Source of the DNA: an uncultured Chloroflexota bacterium
Lineage (GTDB): Bacteria > Chloroflexota > Dehalococcoidia > UBA3495
Direction: 5' to 3'
Assembly: GCA_913020235.1 (NCBI GenBank)
Contig: CAJWBT010000047.1
Coordinates: 1-10,582, forward strand
Length of the DNA: 10,582 nucleotides
Shown here piece by piece: positions 7,711 through 10,582 of this stretch (its first letter is position 1; every line of letters begins with the position of its first letter). A model generated the notes under the pieces. It searched no databases and was not told the DNA's origin. It was given only the letters and a program-made list of their open reading frames with translations. Made by a program: the position numbers and the translations under genes.

Positions 7711-7844
7711 CGCCCTATTTCCACGACGGCTCCGCCGCAACCCTGGAAGATACCTTCGCTTTTGGGACCGTACACAACATCTCTGCCGTTTCGACGGCAA
7801 AAGAGATCGAGGACCTAGTGGCCTATCTTCAGACGCTGCCGTGA
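7710..7844 (+). pseudogene. Truncated second copy of the propeller-peroxidase gene (last 44 codons and stop)
   Basis: The plus-strand frame reads APYFHDGSAATLED through to VAYLQTLP and stop (TGA 7842-7844). It differs from the intact gene by three residues (Ala to Thr, Met to Phe, Ala to Ser). It lacks both haem-binding motifs, the propeller and the signal peptide. A 94-codon open frame starting at 7560 runs into it, but its first 50 residues are the antisense of the IS remnant, so that frame is not a genuine gene. This looks like what is left of a tandem or ectopic paralogue after an IS-associated deletion. Confidence 0.8.
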
Positions 7845-7926
7845 GGACGGCAAATCTCCGGCAAACAACCGCCACCAACGGCACCGGGCCGAGTTTCAAG
7901 CTGAGTTCCACTCGGGCCGGCCTCCA
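7710..7926 (+). repeat. Direct repeat, copy B
   Basis: Partner of 6932-7148 at a constant offset of 778 bases, about 93% identical by hand count. Its left edge coincides exactly with the end of the transposase remnant. Its right edge falls at the same point, CCTCCA, as in copy A. Confidence 0.9.
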
Positions 7927-7964
7927 TAATGCCGATCCCGTTGGAGCATCGCGATCGTCTTCAG

Positions 7965-7978
7965 TCGGGTCGACCCGA
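7965..7978. repeat. 14-bp perfect palindrome
   Basis: TCGGGTCGACCCGA is self-complementary over all 14 bases. It lies in the spacer between the pseudogene debris and the promoter at 8061. Two further small hairpins follow (CGGCA-TTG-TGCCG at 8003-8015 and CCCGC-CGG-GCGGG at 8024-8036). It could be a binding site or leftover transcription-end structure; no function is shown. Confidence 0.3.
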
Positions 7979-8060
7979 TCGATAAATGCTGGCAGAGTGG
8001 CTCGGCATTGTGCCGGAGTGAGGCCCGCCGGGCGGGAGGAATTGGGGGCTCCTTCAACTC

Positions 8061-8089
8061 TTGACGTCCGTGCAACAACGTGCTATGCT
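8061..8089 (+). promoter_or_regulatory. Sigma70-type promoter of the membrane protein/regulator operon
   Basis: TTGACG (8061-8066) and TATGCT (8084-8089) are spaced by exactly 17 bases. The predicted transcription start, near 8096, falls inside the inverted repeat at 8093-8119. A repressor bound there would therefore block initiation or early elongation. Confidence 0.7.
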
Positions 8090-8092
8090 GAA

Positions 8093-8119
8093 AAAGTACT
8101 TTGCTTAGCAAAGTACTTT
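8093..8119. promoter_or_regulatory. 27-bp inverted-repeat operator candidate
   Basis: The left arm AAAGTACTTTGC (8093-8104) and right arm GCAAAGTACTTT (8108-8119) are perfect 12-bp complements around the centre TTA. Each arm also contains the 10-bp palindrome AAAGTACTTT, giving two nested dyads. The site begins four bases after the -10 box and ends 35 bases before the start codon, a classic position for a dimeric winged-helix repressor. The natural candidate is the regulator encoded second in the operon. Confidence 0.75.
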
Positions 8120-8143
8120 CAGTTTACAAGATTAGCTCTTGTT

Positions 8144-8148
8144 GGAGG
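8144..8148 (+). promoter_or_regulatory. Shine-Dalgarno GGAGG fixing the start at 8155
   Basis: GGAGG lies six bases before ATG 8155. An in-frame TTG at 8101 would lengthen the protein by 18 residues, but it lies inside the operator with no comparable site. The ATG is therefore the start. Confidence 0.75.
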
Positions 8149-8154
8149 CCGATC

Positions 8155-8796
8155 ATGTCACAGAGAGTCAGCCTGAAAGAGGTGGACCGTAAGGCTTTTA
8201 CAACGGCTTTTCAGGACGGCTTGTGGGATATCTTCATTGGATGCGTCCTGCTTGGACCCGTCATCGCCCCTTTTCTCAGCAACCGAATGGGAGATTTCTG
8301 GAGATCGGCGGTGTTTCTCCTCTTCTGGGGGCTGGTCTGGCTCGCCATCTGGCAAGTGAGAAGAAGCGTTGTCGCTCCCCGGACTGGCCTGGTGAGGTTC
8401 AGTCCGGCGCGCAGGGCCAAATTGAAGAGACTGAAGATACTGTTGTTCGGCATCGGTATCGGGGCGCTGATCCTGGGGGTTTTCCCTGTCGAGGCATCAA
8501 ACTCTGCGATCAACTGGCCAAATTCGTTCATCTTCGCCCCAATTGCCCTGGCTGGCTTCAGCGTAGCGGCCTATTTCCTTGAATTCCGCCGCTTGTATGC
8601 ATACGGAGTATTGGTCGCGTCTTCACCACTGATCGGCGAGTTGCTGTACAAGTATTGGGATGCCCCTCACCACGGCTTCCAGATAACGTTTGGCACCACG
8701 GCGACCATCATAATCCTTGTCGGGTTGGCCATCTTTGCACGTCTGTTGCGCTACAGTCCTGCTCCTATAGCAAGGACAACCTCAAAGGTAGTCTGA
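8155..8796 (+). CDS. Six-helix integral membrane protein of unknown function, partnered with a winged-helix regulator
   Basis: The protein has 213 residues. A short polar N-terminus (VSLKEVDRKAF) leads into FQDGLWDIFIG. Hydrophobic segments, judged by eye, lie at about residues 23-42, 50-67, 94-112, 124-142, 148-164 and 178-197. Between helices 2 and 3 is a strongly basic loop (about residues 69-94, ending ARRAKLKRLK) preceded by APRTGLVRFS. By the positive-inside rule this loop should be cytoplasmic. There is no signal peptide, no transporter signature I recognise and no catalytic motif. The FQDGLWDI and PRTG-x-V-x-F features recall an uncharacterised membrane family found next to small HTH_34-type regulators; that is from memory. 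The gene is first in an operon with the regulator at 8798, one base apart, under the 8061 promoter. It might sense or modulate the regulator, or be its regulated output. Confidence 0.85.
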   Translation: MSQRVSLKEVDRKAFTTAFQDGLWDIFIGCVLLGPVIAPFLSNRMGDFWRSAVFLLFWGLVWLAIWQVRRSVVAPRTGLVRFSPARRAKLKRLKILLFGIGIGALILGVFPVEASNSAINWPNSFIFAPIALAGFSVAAYFLEFRRLYAYGVLVASSPLIGELLYKYWDAPHHGFQITFGTTATIIILVGLAIFARLLRYSPAPIARTTSKVV

Positions 8797-8797
8797 A

Positions 8798-9124
8798 ATG
8801 GCCGATCTGCAGAATTCTCCAGGATTGCACCATTTTGTGGACATCGATCAGGTGATTCACGCACCGGCCCGGTTGATGGTGCTCAGCTATCTCTATGTAG
8901 TCGAGAGTGTCGACTACGTTTACCTGATGCGCCTAACCGGGTTGACGTGGGGAAACATTTCCACTCATTTAACCAAGCTGGAAGAGACCGGCTACATCGC
9001 GATCGAGAAAGAATTCAAGGGCAAGAAGCCCCACACGACCATTCACCTCACCGAACGGGGTCGGGCTGCTTTCAGAGAGTACAAGAAAAGCATGCTGCAA
9101 GTGCTCGACGACTTGCCCGAATGA
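8798..9124 (+). CDS. Small winged-helix transcriptional regulator (HTH_34/MarR-like)
   Basis: The protein has 108 residues and is almost wholly one winged-helix domain. The features are DQVIHAPARLMVLSYL (residues 17-32, first helix), the turn and recognition helix TGLTWGNISTHLTKLEETGY (47-66), the beta-wing with EKEFKGKKPHTTIHLTERGR (70-89), and a C-terminal helix (90-105) probably for dimerisation. This pattern (IH-x-PARL, GN-x-S-x-HL-x-KLE-x-x-GY, LTE-x-GR) matches the HTH_34 family of MarR/ArsR-like DNA-binding proteins. There are no Cys residues, so no ArsR-type metal thiolate or redox switch. ATG 8798 follows the upstream TGA by one base, with AAAGG (8784-8788) nine bases before it, so the two genes are probably translationally coupled. 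It likely binds the inverted repeat at 8093-8119 and represses its own operon; that is an inference from position. Confidence 0.88.
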   Translation: MADLQNSPGLHHFVDIDQVIHAPARLMVLSYLYVVESVDYVYLMRLTGLTWGNISTHLTKLEETGYIAIEKEFKGKKPHTTIHLTERGRAAFREYKKSMLQVLDDLPE

Positions 9125-9150
9125 AACATAGATAGACAAGAAGGTACAGG

Positions 9151-9283
9151 CTAGTACTCAGTCAACTTGGTTTTGAAAGGATGTCATTCCAAGGAGCAGA
9201 GCGACGAGGAATCTTATCGTTACGCCGAGATTCTTCGCTTAGCTCAAAATGACAATTGCAGATTTAGGTTGACTGAGCACTAG
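9151..9283. mobile_element. MITE-like non-autonomous element with terminal inverted repeats
   Basis: CTAGTACTCAGTCAAC (9151-9166) and GTTGACTGAGCACTAG (9268-9283) are inverted complements with one mismatch in 16. Inside is a second imperfect palindrome: a left arm at 9182-9214 starting TGTCATTCC and ending GAGGAATCT, and a right arm at 9228-9254 from AGATTCTTCGC to AATGACA. The 133-bp element has no coding capacity. The TA within CTAG at each edge would fit a TA target duplication of the IS630/mariner type, but this is only suggestive. The inner TGTCATTC...GAATCT palindrome resembles a repeat dispersed in many environmental genomes. Confidence 0.7.
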
Positions 9284-9395
9284 TCGCAAACCCCAAGAAT
9301 GGAACCCTTGCTGATTGAGCGGCCGGCCGGGGAGAATGGACGAGTCCGCATCGAGGCCATCATACCCATGGGCCAGCGTGGTTTGCGTAACGGTT
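9284..9395. other. Intergenic spacer between the MITE-like element and the REP-like repeats
   Basis: No open frame with a start signal, no RNA gene and no strong terminator is visible. CGGCCGGCCGG at 9321-9331 is a short GC-rich palindrome-like run. The whole gene-free span is 9125-9521; its other contents are listed as separate elements. Confidence 0.5.
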
Positions 9396-9416
9396 GCCCT
9401 GAGTTTGTCGAAGGGC
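9396..9416. repeat. REP-like short repeat, copy 1
   Basis: The 21-base unit runs from GCCCTGAG through TGTCGAAGGGC and carries a 5-bp GCCCT/AGGGC stem. It matches copy 2 at 9466-9486 at 17 of 21 positions. The core TGTCGAAGGGC is a widely dispersed intergenic repeat in environmental bacteria, from memory. Confidence 0.6.
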
Positions 9417-9430
9417 GCGGGGCCGGTGGT

Positions 9431-9486
9431 TCCACAGGCTCACCATGACTGGGAATGATCCGTTCGCCCCCAGCCTGTCGAAGGGC
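9431..9486. repeat. REP-like palindromic repeat, copy 2
   Basis: ACAGGCT (9434-9440) pairs with AGCCTGT (9472-9478) across a 31-base loop that contains CCGTTCGCC. The right part (9466-9486) repeats the copy 1 unit and ends in TGTCGAAGGGC. Position, structure and sequence fit a REP/BIME-type intergenic element. It could also end transcription of the minus-strand gene that stops at 9522, though there is no T-run on that strand. Confidence 0.55.
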
Positions 9487-9521
9487 TTGGCCTCAACTCC
9501 TCTAGAGCCGTTGAGCAGAGG

Positions 9522-10582
9522 CTACCCCGGCGTCTCGTCGGCAGCGCCATTTCGCAGAGCGGCGGTGGCGGCCTCGTCAATGCAGCGATTCTCCTCGTCG
9601 ATGACCACGCCATAGGCATCCCGGACGTGGGCCGCCGTCGCCTTCTCCAGGCGCCAGTCGGCTAGCACACTCCGTGGATCGCGTTTGAAAGGATCGCCCC
9701 AGCCGCCGCCCGAGGGGGTGATATGGAGGAAGACGTCGCTCTGCTTGAAACGTTGGTTGATCTTGGAGGGCAGCATCGGCTTGTCATCTTCCGGGTTCAG
9801 GTAGCTGGCGCTAGGCTGCCCCGCCCTGCCGCCGTGGAGACCGTAAGGCTGGAACTTCCGCCGGTCCGAGCGGAAGGTGACGGCCATCTCCGGCGCAAGG
9901 ACCTCCCACTCCCGGAGAATGCTCAACCCTCCCCGGAACATGCCGGGACCTCCGGAGTCGGGCACCAGTCCGTACCGGCGGACCTGGAGCGGGAACGAGA
10001 TCTCCTCCACCTCGATGGAGACGTTGCTGAGGTTGCCGCCTGTCTCCGCCAGTCCGTCGGGTCCGTCGTTGCGCGGCGTGGCCCCCCGGGTTCCGTAAAC
10101 GTTATCGTAAAACACGTTGGCTTTGCCGTCGGGCCCGTACACTCCGAAGCGGCCGGTGGAGGTGCCCCCCTGGGAGGCTGCCGGAATCTGGCCGGGTATG
10201 GCCTGGGACAGGGCTCCGAACATGGCGTCCTGGATACGGTGGCCGGTCATGCCCCGAGCGGCGCAGGGAGCTGGGTGCCGCATGTTGAGGATGGAGCCTT
10301 TGGGGGAAATTACCTCGATGGGCCGAAAGTAACCGTCGTTGTTGGGGATGTCCACTCCCAGGGCGGCCCGCACCGCGGCGTAGGTCCAGGCTTCCGTCCA
10401 GGCCGGGGTGCAGTTGATCGCCCCGCGAACCTGGGGCGAGGAGCCCGTGTAGTCCGCGGTCAGGGAGTCGCCGTGAATGGTGACAGCGACCGTCAAGGGA
10501 ATCGGGTCGGGGTCCACTCCATCATCGTCCAGGTAGTCGGTAAAGGTGTAGGTGCCGTCGGGCCAGGTGGCGATTATGGAGC
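9522..10582 (-). CDS. Hydantoinase/oxoprolinase B subunit (HyuB family), C-terminal part, 5' end outside the window
   Basis: On the minus strand the frame is open from the window edge to the TAG at 9524-9522, giving about 352 residues of a family usually near 550-600. A GTG at 10517 is in frame, but homology-like sequence continues upstream of it (DGTYTFTDYLDDDG), so it is internal and the real start lies beyond 10582. Family hallmarks in order: a DYTGSSPQVRGAIN strand, the PNNDGYFRPIEVISPKGS region, the HPAPCAARG and GHRIQD segments, GGTSTGRFG, then ETGGNLSN, RYGLVPDSGGPGMFRGG, FRSDR, GLHGGRAG, and the C-terminal SGGGWGDPFKRDPRSVLADW. These proteins, with a HyuA partner, carry out ATP-dependent opening of 5-oxoproline, N-methylhydantoin or related lactam rings in the cytoplasm. 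The specific substrate cannot be called from sequence. The gene is convergent with the operon at 8155-9124, and any hyuA partner would lie outside the window. Confidence 0.93.
   Translation of the reverse strand, partial: SIIATWPDGTYTFTDYLDDDGVDPDPIPLTVAVTIHGDSLTADYTGSSPQVRGAINCTPAWTEAWTYAAVRAALGVDIPNNDGYFRPIEVISPKGSILNMRHPAPCAARGMTGHRIQDAMFGALSQAIPGQIPAASQGGTSTGRFGVYGPDGKANVFYDNVYGTRGATPRNDGPDGLAETGGNLSNVSIEVEEISFPLQVRRYGLVPDSGGPGMFRGGLSILREWEVLAPEMAVTFRSDRRKFQPYGLHGGRAGQPSASYLNPEDDKPMLPSKINQRFKQSDVFLHITPSGGGWGDPFKRDPRSVLADWRLEKATAAHVRDAYGVVIDEENRCIDEAATAALRNGAADETPG

Noticed and set aside
7560..7844. 94-codon open frame ending in the peroxidase C-terminus, as a real small cytochrome-related gene
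   Set aside because: Its first half is the antisense of the transposase remnant, and it has no haem site, signal peptide or Shine-Dalgarno. It is a chimeric frame created by the junction at 7710.
8101..8154. TTG at 8101 as an upstream start for the membrane protein
   Set aside because: It lies within the operator, about five bases after the predicted transcription start, and has no Shine-Dalgarno. The GGAGG at 8144 points to ATG 8155.
10515..10517. GTG at 10517 (minus strand) as the start of the hydantoinase B gene
   Set aside because: The in-frame sequence upstream continues with family-like residues to the window edge, so the GTG is internal.

Overview
The window looks like a piece of a free-living, GC-rich bacterial genome, most plausibly Chloroflexota (SAR202/Dehalococcoidia-like) or a neighbouring lineage. 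That placement is an inference from four things: GC-rich coding DNA, a class III (CaiB/BaiF) CoA-transferase and a hydantoinase/oxoprolinase B subunit (families expanded in those lineages), lipoproteins with a long Pro/Thr/Ala/Ser-rich linker after an LAAC lipobox, and short dispersed palindromic repeats. No rRNA, tRNA or marker gene confirms it.

Layout. Bases 1-866 carry the C-terminal part of a class III CoA-transferase. After about 400 bases without a convincing gene, a good sigma70-type promoter (1173-1201) precedes two same-strand lipoprotein genes. The first (1272-4931) encodes a very large secreted protein made of a PTAS-rich stalk and beta-rich, Ig-like material with an internal duplication; it matches no named family that I recognise. 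The second (5015-7066) encodes a lipoprotein with a YVTN-type beta-propeller fused to a di-haem cytochrome c peroxidase/MauG-like domain (two CxxCH motifs). Together they look like an exported, membrane-anchored redox pair.

Bases 7067-8060 are genomic debris. The last 135 coding bases of the peroxidase gene plus 82 bases of 3' flank recur 778 bases downstream (7710-7926, about 93% identical by hand count). This truncated copy abuts the C-terminal remnant of a transposase gene on the minus strand (7594-7710) and the probable end of that insertion sequence.

Bases 8061-9124 form a compact regulatory module. A consensus-like promoter is followed at once by a 27-bp inverted repeat (12-bp arms), then a gene for a six-helix membrane protein of unknown function and, one base later, a gene for a small winged-helix regulator of the HTH_34/MarR-like type. 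The arrangement suggests an autoregulated two-gene operon.

Bases 9125-9521 are non-coding. They hold a 133-bp MITE-like element with terminal inverted repeats and an inner palindrome, and two copies of a REP-like repeat. The window closes with the C-terminal part of a HyuB-type hydantoinase/oxoprolinase gene on the minus strand (9522-10582).

The least described parts are the lipoprotein/propeller-peroxidase pair and the operator-controlled membrane-protein/winged-helix module.
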